NCBI RefSeq assembly: GCF_905220415.1
Contig: NC_059546.1
Location: forward strand, 9,796,001-9,860,000
DNA: 64,000 nucleotides
Origin: Colias croceus
Taxonomy: Eukaryota > Arthropoda > Insecta > Lepidoptera > Pieridae
Reading direction: 5' to 3'
Position numbers and translations under genes: made by a program. Positions 20,800-32,836 of this stretch are shown here, in pieces. The notes under the pieces were generated by a model. It did not search any database and was not told where the DNA came from. It saw only the letters and a program-made list of their open reading frames with translations. Numbering within the stretch: position 1 is the stretch's first letter; every line of letters begins with the position of its first letter.

Positions 20800-21594
20800 T
20801 CTTTGAATCGTAGTTGCTTCATTTATTTATTTTTAATCATTTTACATAATATGTTTTATATTTGTCCATTTTCATTATATTTTATAAATAAAATGGAACC
20901 AACATAACTTTGTTGTGTATCATTTCTCTATTAATAACCCTTAGGCATATTTTCCGAGGCCCCATTTAAGGTGCGGTCCTGAAATTATAAAAAGTTAATG
21001 TATACTTTTGCCTAATATAAGCTCAAGCTCATTTTTAGATAAAAAGAACTTAGTTATAAATTTATTAAAATTTAGTAGATAAAAGAAATTATGTTACGAT
21101 TTTATAAGAAAACACAGTATATTTATTAGGCGGCGGCTTGGCGGCGGTGATCTCTTCCAGGCAAAAGATATTCATCAGCTCAATAAAATTGAATAGTATG
21201 TTGTTAGTTATTCTTTAAATTTACTGATTGTAATGAGCATTTCCGCATGCAAGTTGTATCGTAGTTTAGATATATCATAGTTTTGACACATTAAAGTTTC
21301 AACAAAACCCTCAAATTTTTGAGCAGAGTTGAGCAAGATAATTTAAAAAATGTGCTGTGTTAAGTATTATAGAAAAGGTTAGTTGGTAGATAATTATTAT
21401 TTCTTCATCATTTACATGTTGTTAAATGTTAGTAAAAATAAACTTTGACTGTTAATACTTTTCTTCAGTATTTACCTGTATGATTATTGCTTGGTAATTA
21501 ATATGTATATTTTCATGTTGTATAGCTAATTATAAACATAAGTGTGATGTGAAACTAGCTGGATTTATTTTTACACACTCACAGCCATATATTT
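20800..21594. other. AT-rich stretch with a LINE 3'-end-like fragment
   Basis: CTTGGCGGCGGTGATCTCTTCCAGGCAA at 21137-21164 resembles the 3' region of the LINE type at 60228-60400, in the same orientation. Nothing else is recognised. Confidence 0.4.
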
Positions 21595-21598
21595 TAAA

Positions 21599-21912
21599 TA
21601 CTAGCTTCCGCCCGCGACTCCGTCCGCGCGGAAAAATTAAGATTTAGTTTTTTTTCTACGTATTTTTCCGGGATAAAAAGTATCCTATTTTATGCCCAGG
21701 ATAATAAGGTATATCTAATTATACCAAGTTTCATCGAAATCGAACCGTTAGTTTTCACGTGATGCCTTCACATACAGACAGACAGACAGACAAAAATTTT
21801 TTTAATCACATATTTGGGTTTGGTATCGATCCAGTAACACCCCCTGCTATTTATTTTTTCAATATTTTCAATGTACATAATTAACCCTTCTACAGATTTA
21901 TTATGTGTATAG
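21599..21912 (-). repeat. Family E dispersed repeat
   Basis: Begins ACTAGCTTCCGCCCGCGACT, has a (CAGA)n run near 21775-21793, and continues with GGTATCGATCCAGTAACACC. Shared almost throughout with 36546-36999, which has an extra internal block of about 140 bases. Confidence 0.8.
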
Positions 21913-22198
21913 ATTAAAATAGTGTTAATAGTAAATCATAATATTTTTTCACAATTAAAAATATTTCCTTTTTTCTTATGGTGTTGGCATCGAATTAAAC
22001 CGCGCTGTCGTTTCGTTCACTAAAAGTGATGTTATGAGGACCGAATATGTAGCCGCCTCAACTTATGGAAACGAGAGTAACCTGCGTTGTCTGTTAGTTA
22101 TTCTATAGTCGAATTTAACGTTACATGGAAATTGGAATCTAAATATATTATGTATACTTATATTAAATCTGTACATGAAATATATTTCCTAAATAACT

Positions 22199-22400
22199 AT
22201 CACGGGGTGATTAGGGATCGACACTGATGCCAAAGAAGCAAACAGTAAAATTTTTGTCCGTCTGTCTGTCCGTATAACCGTTTTAGAAACAAAAACTACT
22301 CGACGGATTTAAACGAAACTTGGTACAATTATTTTTCATATTCCTGAGCAGAGCAGTAAAAGTAGAGTTAAAGCTACACAGAAATCATATTGTATGAAAG
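22199..22400 (+). repeat. Family G repeat fragment (probable retroelement)
   Basis: Has the style of a retroelement 3' end: CACGGGGTGATTAGGGATCG, a TCCGTCTG run, and ACTACTCGACGGATTTAAAC. Only one copy is seen. Confidence 0.5.
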
Positions 22401-22864
22401 AAATATTCTCCTTATTATATAAAAAATATCTCCCAACATCATAAATGTATATCTTTTATGGTTGACTCACAATAACACGTGTAACTTCCGATAGCTTAGG
22501 AGTTCGAAGCTTTCTGATTATATTTGTCTATAACACTCTCAGTCCGTTTTAACTCAATTTTTATTTACATGCATCAGTGGCACCTAAAAAATCCTTATCT
22601 CGAAAATAAGAGTTCTCAAGAATCGTTAGAGGCTTACTATTATAGGCCGAAAACAACATATTGTGTTATGCCGAGAACCTGAAACCGCTTCACAACGAGA
22701 ATTGCGGCTCACAGCTGACCGCGAACGGCATGTAGGTACTATCCCGTGAGACCGAAACCTTCACTGAGAGGGTAAAACGTCTCACAGCTGATCACGGCCG
22801 TCATATCTTAGAATCTGAAACTTTTACTCAATATGAAGACCGTTTGACAAATGATAGGGTGCAT

Positions 22865-22898
22865 AGATAGACGGACGTCGATAGACGTCCGTCTATCT
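22865..22898. repeat. Perfect hairpin
   Basis: AGATAGACGGACGTC pairs over 15 bases with GACGTCCGTCTATCT around a 4-base loop. Confidence 0.8.
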
Positions 22899-22921
22899 AC
22901 TCGTGTTCTACTCAGGAACTC

Positions 22922-22945
22922 CCTGGGCGTGTTATAACGCCCAGG
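22922..22945. repeat. Perfect short hairpin
   Basis: CCTGGGCGT pairs with ACGCCCAGG across GTTATA. It looks like a terminator-type stem, but no gene end is nearby. Confidence 0.7.
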
Positions 22946-23347
22946 CCACAGTATTACAATTTTTCCTACAGCAGGGCGACGAATGTATTTTCGCATAGCA
23001 ACGGAGGGGAACTCGCGGGGGGTCAAGTGACGCGGGCCACGTACCATTAACATGCTTAGTTTGTGGTACCGAGCGCGAAAGAAAGTCATCGTGTTTTTGT
23101 TTTGTTACTATGTAAACTAACGTAATTTAATACTTAGGTACATATTCTATAACGGTGCGCTCAAACTGTTAATCTACATTTAATTTAGATTATTATTTGA
23201 AATACTAAGTAATGTTAGAATTTAAATCACATTCATTCATGTTTTCCTCAGATTTTCGATTATCTCCGATTTTAAGATTTTCTTATCAGAGTTTTCAATT
23301 TTAATGTAGTTAAATTTTATAAGAGACAATTAAGAACATTCAAAAAT

Positions 23348-23424
23348 AAAGTGTCACGTATTTTTTTTAAACGACGAATGACCTAAAACGACGTAATCGC
23401 GGACGAAGTCGCGGGCAACAGCTA
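23348..23424 (+). repeat. 3' end of a short dispersed repeat
   Basis: GCGGACGAAGTCGCGGGCAA then CAGCTAGTA is the GC-rich terminal module of the CTAGT families. The body is not assigned. Confidence 0.5.

Positions 23425-23479
<55 letters not shown>
23425..23479. repeat. (TA)n microsatellite
   Basis: About 55 bases of alternating T and A, directly after a repeat tail. Confidence 0.95.
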
Positions 23480-23482
<3 letters not shown>

Positions 23483-23525
23483 TCTTGTGAGTTTCGACTT
23501 GTTACAACAAAATAAAATAAAAATG

Positions 23526-23705
23526 GAATGAATGAATGAAAAATTCTTTATTGCACACAAAAATACAAGATTACAAAATAAGAGTGATACATTAAGTTAT
23601 AATATTATGTACAGAAGGCGGTCTTATCGCTGTAAGCGATTTCGCCAGACAACCCGAAAACCATAAGGATTACATATTTTATGGTGGTGGTGCATTACAT
23701 TTAGG
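23526..23705 (-). mobile_element. LINE 3' end (5'-truncated)
   Basis: Read on the - strand: GGCGAAATCGCTTACAGCGA, AAGACCGCCTTCTGTAC, TGTGCAATAAAGAATTTTTC, then a CATT tandem tail. This is a LINE 3' untranslated region with its polyadenylation signal and simple-repeat tail. No coding part remains. Confidence 0.7.
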
Positions 23706-24948
23706 TTACATATTATTCTTTAAAATTCAATAAAATTAATAGTAGTAAAAATTACTCTATGAATAAAAAAAAAAACAAAATTATATGACGCTTAGGACCA
23801 ATACGGATAAGCGGCGATTCGGTAAATCGACGTTTGGATACTCGGAGTTTTACTGTAAAAGCGTGTTAAAAACCAAGCAATGCCACAGGAAAAACATAGT
23901 ATACCGGCTCAGCTGTAGTTAAATAGCGGCAATGAATTAGGAACTGAATGCCGTACTGTCTTAATAAAAACACTTGGCCGCTCTCAGTTAAATTTATGAA
24001 CTTTTTCGAGGTTCCTCGAATAACTTGAAAGTTTAAAATATTTAATTACGTTTGCGTCGTTTATTTTGCTAAGTTATTACTATTGGTTACCTGTGGTAAC
24101 AAATTTAAATTTATGATCGTAATGATTCAAAAACGTATATTATGTAGTTTTATTAATTAATGGAAGTTGAATATATAAATACTTTGAACGTGAATATATT
24201 AAACAATTTAATGCCGTTTACATTATATACAGATATAGTTAAAACAAATACTTATTGATTTAATAATAATCTCTATCAATACGAACTCTATCATTTGAAT
24301 TGAGTTGCAACACAACAATTCTGTATAATTTTTATAGTAAGGACCTGAGGACAGTTACGGGATATAGCTGGAGAGTTATATAGGGTACTTTTTACCGCTG
24401 TGAAATATCTCTTTCTTTTGACCATGTGGACAAAATCGCGGATACGGTCGTTAATTTTAAAACTATCGATATTTTTTATAAGAATAAAGTTTAAGTTACA
24501 ACTTATACCTGCTGTTAATTGGATATTTGAAAAACACATAATAGAAGTACATTTATCTGAAGAATATGAAAGTGTCATATAGGTGCCATATTCTAGAAAT
24601 AGAATGAGTCCCTAACGAATTTTTACTAAAAAAAAATAAAATCCTACGTGATATTCACTTCTAGATATTAAAGCAATGTCAGAGTCAAGGAGATTAAATT
24701 TTTACTAAAATAAATTAAGATTTTCACAGAGCTATTAGGTGACGATTTTTGAGTTATACGTCTATGTTTATTGAGTCAGTGGTTCAAATTAAATTTGAAT
24801 CTTAATTCTTTTGATAATAGTGTTCATTTTACAAAAATTACCTACTTAAGAGTGTGAAGTCTGTAAAAAAAGATCTTATTAAGCTACTAAATCGATTTTC
24901 TTGAAACTTGCGTCGTTTTTTAAACATTGAAAACATACCTGTAAGTAC
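23706..24948. other. AT-rich non-coding stretch
   Basis: Nothing recognised. Overlapping frames on both strands at 24291-24582 have no coding character. Confidence 0.45.
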
Positions 24949-24952
24949 TTAA

Positions 24953-26214
24953 CCTCCTGGGGCCTGCGGTCATATATATATTACATAGACAATAAAAAAA
25001 TATTTCAACGCCATCTTTTGCGTATATGCGGGAATAATACCTCAAATCGATGTAGTGGTATGTCATCCGCTATACTAAACGGTTTTTGGTTTTATAAGTG
25101 ACAGTGATTTGAAGTATTCTCATTTCGAAGTTGACGGTGGCTGTGCGACGGCAAACACGTGGTCGGTAATCTTACATTTCTAGTGGAACCATTAGTATAT
25201 TGCAGTATATCTTTGTATATCTAATTATAATAGATATTATTTCTGCAACCACAATAGTTATTTTGTAAGATAAATCTAAAACTTGTGAAAAATATGAATT
25301 TTTTCTTTTATGTCATACTGGTAAGACATTCGGTCTCAATTCTTGCCAAATTGGTATTGGTTACAAGGGCCCCATGTATTACCTATATGACATTCTTTAG
25401 TTTATGTTACAGATTTTATTATAATTTTCAAGGATTATAAGATACTGAGATCTACCAACACCTGGATGAGTCAAATATTGACCTATATGATGGACCTATG
25501 GAGTTTCTTGCCGGTTTTTCTCCATAGATACTGCTTTCCGAATCGGTGGTAAATGTTATTACTGTTATGACGATTCAAAAGTGCTTTTGAAAGAAGTCTA
25601 ATTGAATAAATAAATATTTGAGATGAAGATAATCCCCCAAATGATACCGATGAAGCCGCCCAAATAACAAAAAATGATTCTTCTTCCATTCGTCCAATGA
25701 GTATGAGTCATGTCAGAATAGAATCGTCACTATGTATGTCATCTTCAGTTGTTGGCAGACCATCTCGGGGACGCACATGACGTGGACCAAGCATTAGAGG
25801 AGGCTGACCGAGAGGATGGATTAGAAATAAGACCTAGGGGTGGACGTGACAATATAAATACACCGACGCGCCGGTGCAAAATACTTGTACTGGTCGTTTC
25901 TCACCCTTAAAAATACCTATCTTTGAACCTAGGTACATAAAATAGACACAGAACAATGGATAGAATAATAAATATTTAGATTCAAGTTTAAAAATATATA
26001 ATAACTAAAAAACCATGTAGTTTTTCTTCATTTTCATAAACTTATTACACTCGGAACTGGGACCCCTTGTAATATATATATGACATAGAGAAAACCCAAG
26101 TTTTCCACGAAAGATTTTTTTTTCCATTTTTTTTAATATCTATAATTGCATTAGAACAGATACAGCTAATTTTTATTAAAAAAGAAAGAAAAAAAAATCC
26201 TGGGTCTCAGGAGG
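24953..26214 (+). mobile_element. piggyBac-type transposon relic with TTAA ends
   Basis: TTAA flanks both ends (24949-24952 and 26215-26218). The terminal inverted repeats are CCTCCTGGGGCC at the left and CCTCCTGAGACC inverted at the right. Subterminal GGTCATATATATATTACA faces TGTAATATATATATGAC near 26070. The inside holds only a decayed start of a transposase. It is 1262 bases, too short for an intact element. Confidence 0.8.
25441..25780 (+). pseudogene. Decayed N-terminal region of a piggyBac transposase
   Basis: Two pieces in shifted frames have the acidic, serine-rich composition of a piggyBac N terminus. The first (25441-25527) reads DTEIYQHLDESNIDLYDGPM and then meets a stop. The second (25622-25780) includes DEDNPPNDTDEAAQITKND and later SVVGRPSRGRT, then a stop; further Arg/Gly-rich codons follow. 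Neither the catalytic DDD domain nor the Cys-rich end is present. The call rests on composition plus the TTAA-flanked termini around it. Confidence 0.5.
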
Positions 26215-26570
26215 TTAAATAATATATAGTAAATACGAACGCATTTACACACATATGAATTTAGATATCACATTCATAGCATTTTAATATGAATACTATA
26301 CACAATTCTAAACATTGTTTTCGATTATTCAATGCTTTGGGTGGGTTTATATTATTGATATAAACTAAATTAAACTTGTTTTTACCTATTATATACCTAC
26401 CTATTAAATATTTTGATGTCAAGTATTGACGACAAGCCACTCGTATCAACCACAATATTAACTTACCTTTGAACTTTTGAAATTGTCTTACTCACTAAGG
26501 AAAAGTGAAACTTCCTAAAGTTAAGATGATTTAAATGTGTTTTTAATCGATCACAATCTTATTACCTTTA

Positions 26571-26798
26571 AAAATGTGTGCGTGTACCTACTAGTGTACA
26601 CACGTAAGAAGTGAAACTTCTTTATGACCTTATTTTTCAAAAAATAATTTACTATATGCAACTTTACAGAAATACGTCGGTCGAAGCACGCGTGGTAGGG
26701 ATAAGGAAAAGATGGCGCGTAACGGAAAAATGTCACGCGTAACGAAAAAACATTACACTAAATTTTTTTCCAACCCCGATAAAGAACTTTCACTTCAA
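26571..26798 (+). mobile_element. AAGTGAAACT MITE, copy 2
   Basis: Same plan as 13681-13906: outer hairpin CGTGTACCTACTAGTGTACACACG, left repeat GAAGTGAAACTTCTTTATG, right repeat ATAAAGAACTTTCACTTC. The interior is nearly identical. Confidence 0.75.
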
Positions 26799-29065
26799 AA
26801 ACAAATCCTTTTCCTTCATATGACGAGTATTACTAGTACATTAGATTTCACAACTAAACTTCCAAACTTATCACAAGTAAAAATATAATTGTTTATCATA
26901 ACTGCAAGTAACACAGGTCACGGTACGTTTAAAAACATGATAAATGCGTTGTCATTTGAGCTCGTATATTTGTTTTTTTTCTGTACCAAATTGCCGTTCG
27001 GAAATTGGTTCGGGCTTAGAATTTTTTTTAGATTAATTGAAATAGAGATGAAATAAAGTGGCCGTATGGGATATGTCATAATTTTTATAGGTTTAACGGA
27101 TTATTTTGAATGTTTTATAGCTTTTGGCAATTGCGATATTGCGGGGCTTAGTTTGGGAGCGTTTTTAAATCCCGGATTAATATGATGAGTGATAGCTGCT
27201 AACTTAGAAAATTTTAGTATGTTTATTGTGTTAGTAGTCGTCATGTTTTTTTACTATAAGTCCCAAACAGATACGTTATTGGATAATTATTATCGAGCGT
27301 TCTAATGGCTCTTAGTTAGGTAGAGTCTGATAGACGCCTATAATATAAGGTAGTAATGAAATCCCTGCACTCGAAAGTATGTTTGTATTATGACATATTT
27401 ATGTATTCATTTATTATCAAAATGGTTTATAAATGATGTAGACGAATTATTAAAGAAGTTCACTTTACTTTCAGTTCAAAAGATAGATAGTGAATATCTT
27501 TTTCTTCGTTAAGTGTAAATAGATAGAAGATATTTAAAAAGATAAAAAACTAGTTTAGTTTTTTATACAATGAGATGTTCTAAGATGCTTTGAAATATGC
27601 TTTAACTGAAAAGTATTAGACGTTACGTACCTGTAGAAAAATTTATTCAGAGTAGGAATTAAGCGATGACGTCGCAGAAAAATTGTAAAGGTATTGGAAA
27701 GGTTTCTTTCACTGAAAACATCGTATCGAGATTTCACTGTTTTATCGAATTTCTAGAAGAGTGATATTTTACAGGCGAAACTTTTCAAATTTGCACTTAA
27801 ACAAACTATATTTAAATGAGCTGAACTCTTGAGTTGAACTCAATGATTGATGGACGTTCGCTCTTTTGCTTTCTTCTGTGTACCTTATCTTATTGAATGT
27901 GTATCGAGGAAATTTGGTCGAACTACATTTTTATCGGGATCATGGCGCTAGTTCAACACAAGTTTCTATCTCCTGTTTCACTTTGTTAGGATTTTTCGGT
28001 GAAAATTTTTCAATCTTTAATCTGCTTTTTTATATTTTATTGAATTTTATTTTAGTAAAAAGGTACATTTAAATGATGGACTTTCAATTATAATTATAGC
28101 AAGAGCAGAATATTATGTTTTCAAGCAATGAAATGTTCTTTTTATCATAAAGATGAGACTATGGATGTTTTTACCGCATCTATATGCGAATTTAATATCT
28201 AAGGCATGCTCTAGATACCTTGAGCCTATATACCTGTAATTTAAAATATTCTGTTTACCTTACATTGTTCGTGTTGGTGTTATGCTGTAAGTACGATGTC
28301 ATGAATAGTAATAATCACAACATAAAAGAAACACAATGAAGCAATTACGATACAGTCAATATTATTATAAAAATACATAACAAAACTAACCACTACGAAC
28401 TTTTACGAAAACACAATCCCTATAACAGCTCGAGCTAATTCCCAAAATATTATATTATGTTCTCTCTGGAGCATACCTGTTCTGGACCAGTTTTAAATAT
28501 TCCTTTTTGTAACTTGCGGTTTTATGTTAACGAGCTTTTTCGCTTAAAATTGGCTTGAGAACGCTGTTTGCTATTTTGTTTAGTGATCCGGAAATAGTTT
28601 ATTTTCACGGAATTTGGGAATTTAATCGACGCGAATCTATAGTTCGGTTATTTGGTATGGTATTTTAAATATTGTGTATGGAGGCATGTGCTCGGCGTGT
28701 TATAATGTCTTGTGGTGGTTTCTATTTGATGAATATAGGTATTACAAGTTATTAACACCGTAGAGAAATATATAACACAAGATACATTTTTGTAAAACTT
28801 CTCAGATACTTAATTGATTGTTGAAGCGGTTTATTGACTTCATTTGAAGACAAAGTCGAAGGTGTAACGTCATCACATAAATATCTATTATTTTTTATAA
28901 CATCAAAGTTACACCTTGTTGCAAAAAGCTCAAAATAAGTAAACTTAAGAAGCACTCTTTCTGGTTTGATAAAAGTACCGAATTGAGTATCTATCTCTTA
29001 TCGTTTCTGGGAATGGTTAGAAAATTGTGTGTGTCTTTTGTATATATCTGGAATATTACCCTGAA
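26799..29065. other. Long AT-rich non-coding stretch
   Basis: No repeat or exon is recognised. A hydrophobic 68-residue frame at 27866-28072 lacks any family signature. Confidence 0.45.
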
Positions 29066-29166
29066 GTCTTAAAGCAGTATTGTTTCCAATGTGGGAAAGT
29101 GATGGCGCTAAACGACTTATATAGCTCTATCTTTCTTTCACACTGGAAGTAATACTGATATAAGAC
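29066..29166. repeat. Hairpin MITE-like element
   Basis: GTCTTAAAGCAGTATTGTTTCC at the left faces GGAAGTAATACTGATATAAGAC at the right, continued by GTGGGAAAG and CTTTCTTTCAC. About 100 bases. No target duplication identified. Confidence 0.6.
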
Positions 29167-29412
29167 ATCATAACCTCTCTGTCCTCTGATACCAGGAAAA
29201 TTGGTAACGTTAAAACTTATAATATAATTGGGAAATAACAATTAGTGCTTAACTATTATTCAATAGTTATATAACACTGAGTCTATGTCGCAAACTCGAA
29301 ACACAGTAATGGGGAAAGTTCTCTAATGACGTACATAGTTGTAAGATATTATGATATTGTTCATACAAGTGGATGAATTCTGTATTAATGATCGTGTGTA
29401 TGTAACCTTAGA

Positions 29413-29628
29413 ATCCTACTAATATTATAAATGCGAAAGTTTGTGAGGATGTGTATGTGTGTTTGTTACTCTTTCACGCAAATACTACTGTACCGATTAA
29501 AATTAAATTTAGCACACGTATAGAGGGTAACTTGGATAAACTTTGATTATCCCGGAAATCCTACGGGAAAGGGAACTGTACGCGGTTTTCTTTCAAAACG
29601 CGGGTGAAGCCGCGGGCGGAAAGCTAGT
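29413..29628 (+). repeat. Family A short dispersed repeat
   Basis: Near full length: CCTACTAATATTATAAATGC at the head, GAAGCCGCGGGCGGAAAGC then TAGT at the tail. Confidence 0.85.
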
Positions 29629-29631
29629 AAT

Positions 29632-29820
29632 ATAAACTGACGTAGAACAGACGTTTTGTTTGTTTGACGTAGATACAGACACACAAACAAAAATTACAAA
29701 AATTGTATTTTTGGCTTCGATATCTGTTGTAGAGGTAGATCACGCCCCATGTATTCTTTAAAAAAATATTCAGTTTTGACTTTTCTACCATTTTATTATA
29801 TGTATAAATTCTAAGTATGT
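29632..29820 (-). repeat. Family F repeat, inverted copy
   Basis: Contains ACAAAAATTACAAAAATTG, TTTTTGGCTTCGATATCTG and CATGTATTCTTTAAAAAAAT, matching the start of the copy at 19125. Confidence 0.55.
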
Positions 29821-30172
29821 AACTAGCCGCTCTATAAGGTTGACCTGGAACTAAAATATACGCTATCATAGTCAAGAATAATACAGCTTACAGCTGGTAT
29901 ATTTTTGAGGTTCAGAAGTTTTCGTACTAAATTGTTACAAAAAAATATTAATGTAAACTAACTGACCCGAAAATTTCTGCTTTCAAAATGTACTTTTACA
30001 GCATTGTTACTTTGATACTATTAATCGTAGCATGATGTTATAATGCAGCCATCAGTAAGATTAAAAAAAGTCAAAATTACAAAAAATAAAAAGTATCTAT
30101 TATATAAGTAACAGCTAATAAGCACATCAGTAAAAATGCGGGCTTGTGAAACGAAACAAACTTGATCGAATC

Positions 30173-30364
30173 ATCACTACATAGTATAAAACAAAGTCGC
30201 TTTTCTGTCCCTATTTCCCTTTGTATGCTTAAATCTTTAATACTACGCAACTGATTTTGATGCGGTTTTTTAGAGAATAGATAGAATGATTCAAGAGGAA
30301 GGTTTTAGTATATAATTTATTAGGTTTAAGACAAAGCGGGTGAAGCCGCGGGCGGTAAGCTAGT
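30173..30364 (+). repeat. Family C short dispersed repeat
   Basis: Complete: CACTACATAGTATAAAAC to CGGGCGGTAAGCTAGT. Confidence 0.85.
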
Positions 30365-30651
30365 ACATTCTAAATTATAACATAACCTATACATAAAACA
30401 ACAACAAATGTATTAATTTAATATTGTTCTAAATGGCAAAAATGATCCTAAATACATAATTATTAAATAGTAGATATTAGAATAAATTTATCACAATTCT
30501 TGGAAACAGAGAAACCCGGAAGCCCACATAGCTAATCCGTTCTAAAGAACATAATTTAAAGATCAAACCCGGATCAAGAGTAAACCAAATTACGGGTTTA
30601 GTGACATAATATATTTATTTTATACAAGCTAAGTCTCTCACTTCGTTCGAG

Positions 30652-30861
30652 AAATGATAATATTATAAATGCGAAAGTAACTCTGTCTGTCTGTCTGTCT
30701 GTTACTCAATCACGCCTAAACTACTGAACCAATTTGCATGAAATTTGGTATAGAGATATTTTGATACCCGAGAAAGGACATAGGATAGGTTTTATCCCGG
30801 AAATTCTACGGGAACGGGTTTTCTTTGAAAACGCGGGCGAAGCCGCGGGCGGGAAGCTAGT
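30652..30861 (+). repeat. Family A' short dispersed repeat
   Basis: Complete: AATATTATAAATGCGAAAGT, a TCTG run, GATACCCGAGAAAGGACATAG and a GCCGCGGGCGGGAAGCTAGT tail. Confidence 0.85.
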
Positions 30862-31806
30862 GTTGATATATTTGATCAAACCATCTCTGAAAAAATTCCA
30901 TTGATAGCAGTTCAGCTATACAAGAGATTAGTTTTAAATAGCAGAAAAACTGAAATCGTAAAACCTTAAACAAAACTGTAGAGAAGCAATAAGAAAAAGT
31001 TTTATTCGTTCCCATCAAACTTAAACAACAAACAACAACATTTTTTATCATACAACACAAAACTAAAACTTTAATTTTTCATGGTATTTGCCTCTTACAA
31101 AGTTAGAAAAATACCATTTTATGAAAACTAATAAAACGACTCTACGCTTTAGATCAAAGCGAAATTGCATGGAAAATGAATGAAACTCGATCTTTAATTA
31201 ACTTGTCGCTGAAAAATATTTCTCGTCGAATTTGAAAACCGGACTGATATTGCGCTGAACTATCGAAATGTAACAAGGAGATGTAGTCTAAGAGCCTTGT
31301 AGTTTAAATGTATTGTAAAATATTTTAACAAATAAATGAAATTCATTGTTTCGTTTATATTTTGCTACGGTACGGAAAATAATATAACTTAAAAATGTGA
31401 TAAATTTTTTTTTTTCTTTTGGAAAAATGAGCTCTGTATCATTAATTGATATTTATAGCAAATAACTTTATAAATTCCGTCAATAATGCGTAACACATAC
31501 TCTCTTGTAGATAGTATTTACAATGAAACTTAAACATCAAAAATCATGTTATAAACCCTCACTCACACTTATTGTATTCCATTTTACTCATATTTATACC
31601 CTGAATATATTAAATAGTCATATTATATTGCGTTTATACTTATGTTTAATCAGGTCAAGGCCTACCCGCAACAGCCTTTAGGTTAGTGCCCGTGTTGATA
31701 CAATATTTTATGTTTAATATAGAAACAGACCTCACTATTTTCTGCCATGCATTATGCCAAATTATTATTCTTATTATTACTTATACATTTTTAACATGAC
31801 ATTATT
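30862..31806. other. AT-rich non-coding stretch
   Basis: Nothing recognised. Confidence 0.45.
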
Positions 31807-31891
31807 TTAACCCATTGAGCCCCCAGCGGCCCGATCGGTCCACGACACAATAGATTTTCTATTGTGTCTGTGATTCCGGGAGCTGAGTTAT
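31807..31891 (+). repeat. 85-base hairpin repeat, copy 2
   Basis: TTAACCCATTGAGCCCCC to GCTGAGTTAT, with the central CACAATAGATTTTCTATTGTG palindrome. Same length as copy 1. Confidence 0.75.
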
Positions 31892-32836
31892 GAAATAAAT
31901 AGCTTTTATTTCACCTTGCTGTAATTCAGTAAACTAGCAAAAAGATCCTACTGGTACATACCAGTATTTATTATTAATTAAGTCATCATATTATGAACAT
32001 TCATAATATCATGACTTAAAATCATAATAAAAATGTACAATATCTTTGTGTATAATATAGCCTAAGAGCTAAACACTTATTCTACAATCTACAGTCAAAA
32101 TCAACTTTAGAACTCTACATTAAGAGTTAGTCACAGTAACATCAGCCTTTTATCAGAAACAAATTAATAAGACTAAAACTCCTCACCATCTCTTAAGCTA
32201 TCTTGGCGAAGTATTGGCGTAACAGACGCAGCGAAGCATAGAACCGAGTCCGCTTTGTTTAAACAACTTCTATTGGCATCATACTTACGCTTTGTAGATA
32301 GGTCAGTTCTTGTAATGTCTATTGTACCCCGTTCTGTTTGTGGACCAACTTTGTGAACCGTTTTTGTTTGGTTTTATGGTGTCACAGTTCATTGTGTGGA
32401 GGATTTATATTATGTCTGTGTATGGTTAAAAGGGTTGTATACTGTATAGTATAAGACTGTATGCATAGTATTTAATTATTTTTGTGGAATTTTGATTTGA
32501 TCGGATTTAGCTGAAATTTTATATGCAGATAGATTTTTTCAGTAAAAAAATAAGCTGTGTAGGAACTACCTACATAAAGGCCATGGCCTTATGTAAGTAA
32601 TATCACAGTTACCATATGTTCGTGTCTTTTTAGTAAATTACACAAGAATAGCAAGATAGATTTTGCTAAAATTGGTTTTGAATTTTTTAGATGTAAACTT
32701 TTACATTAGATTTAATGATTAAGCCTGACCCAGCGTAGATTACAGCCTAAATCCTCAAAGGCCTGTGTCCCTGCAGTGTATACAAACAAGGGTCAATGGT
32801 AAATATTGTCGTAATTAAAATGAGAATAAATGATAA
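31892..32836. other. AT-rich non-coding stretch
   Basis: Nothing firm is recognised. Confidence 0.4.

Larger units (their letters stand above)
22600..23110. other. GC-richer unique block with two hairpins and an internal repeat
   Basis: CTCACAGCTGACCGCGAACGG (about 22708) partly recurs as CTCACAGCTGATCACGGCCG (about 22781). Two hairpins follow at 22865-22898 and 22922-22945. A - strand frame (22808-23089) crosses the block but has no recognised domain. It is clearly less AT-rich than its flanks. Confidence 0.5.

Noticed and set aside
22922..22945. Terminator-like stem
   Set aside because: No T run of the bacterial type and no gene before it; kept only as a hairpin.
23354..23560. Frame with a long Ile-Tyr run
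   Set aside because: Artefact of the (TA)n microsatellite.
27866..28072. Hydrophobic 68-codon frame
   Set aside because: Phe/Leu/Ile content is what AT-rich DNA gives by chance; no context supports it.
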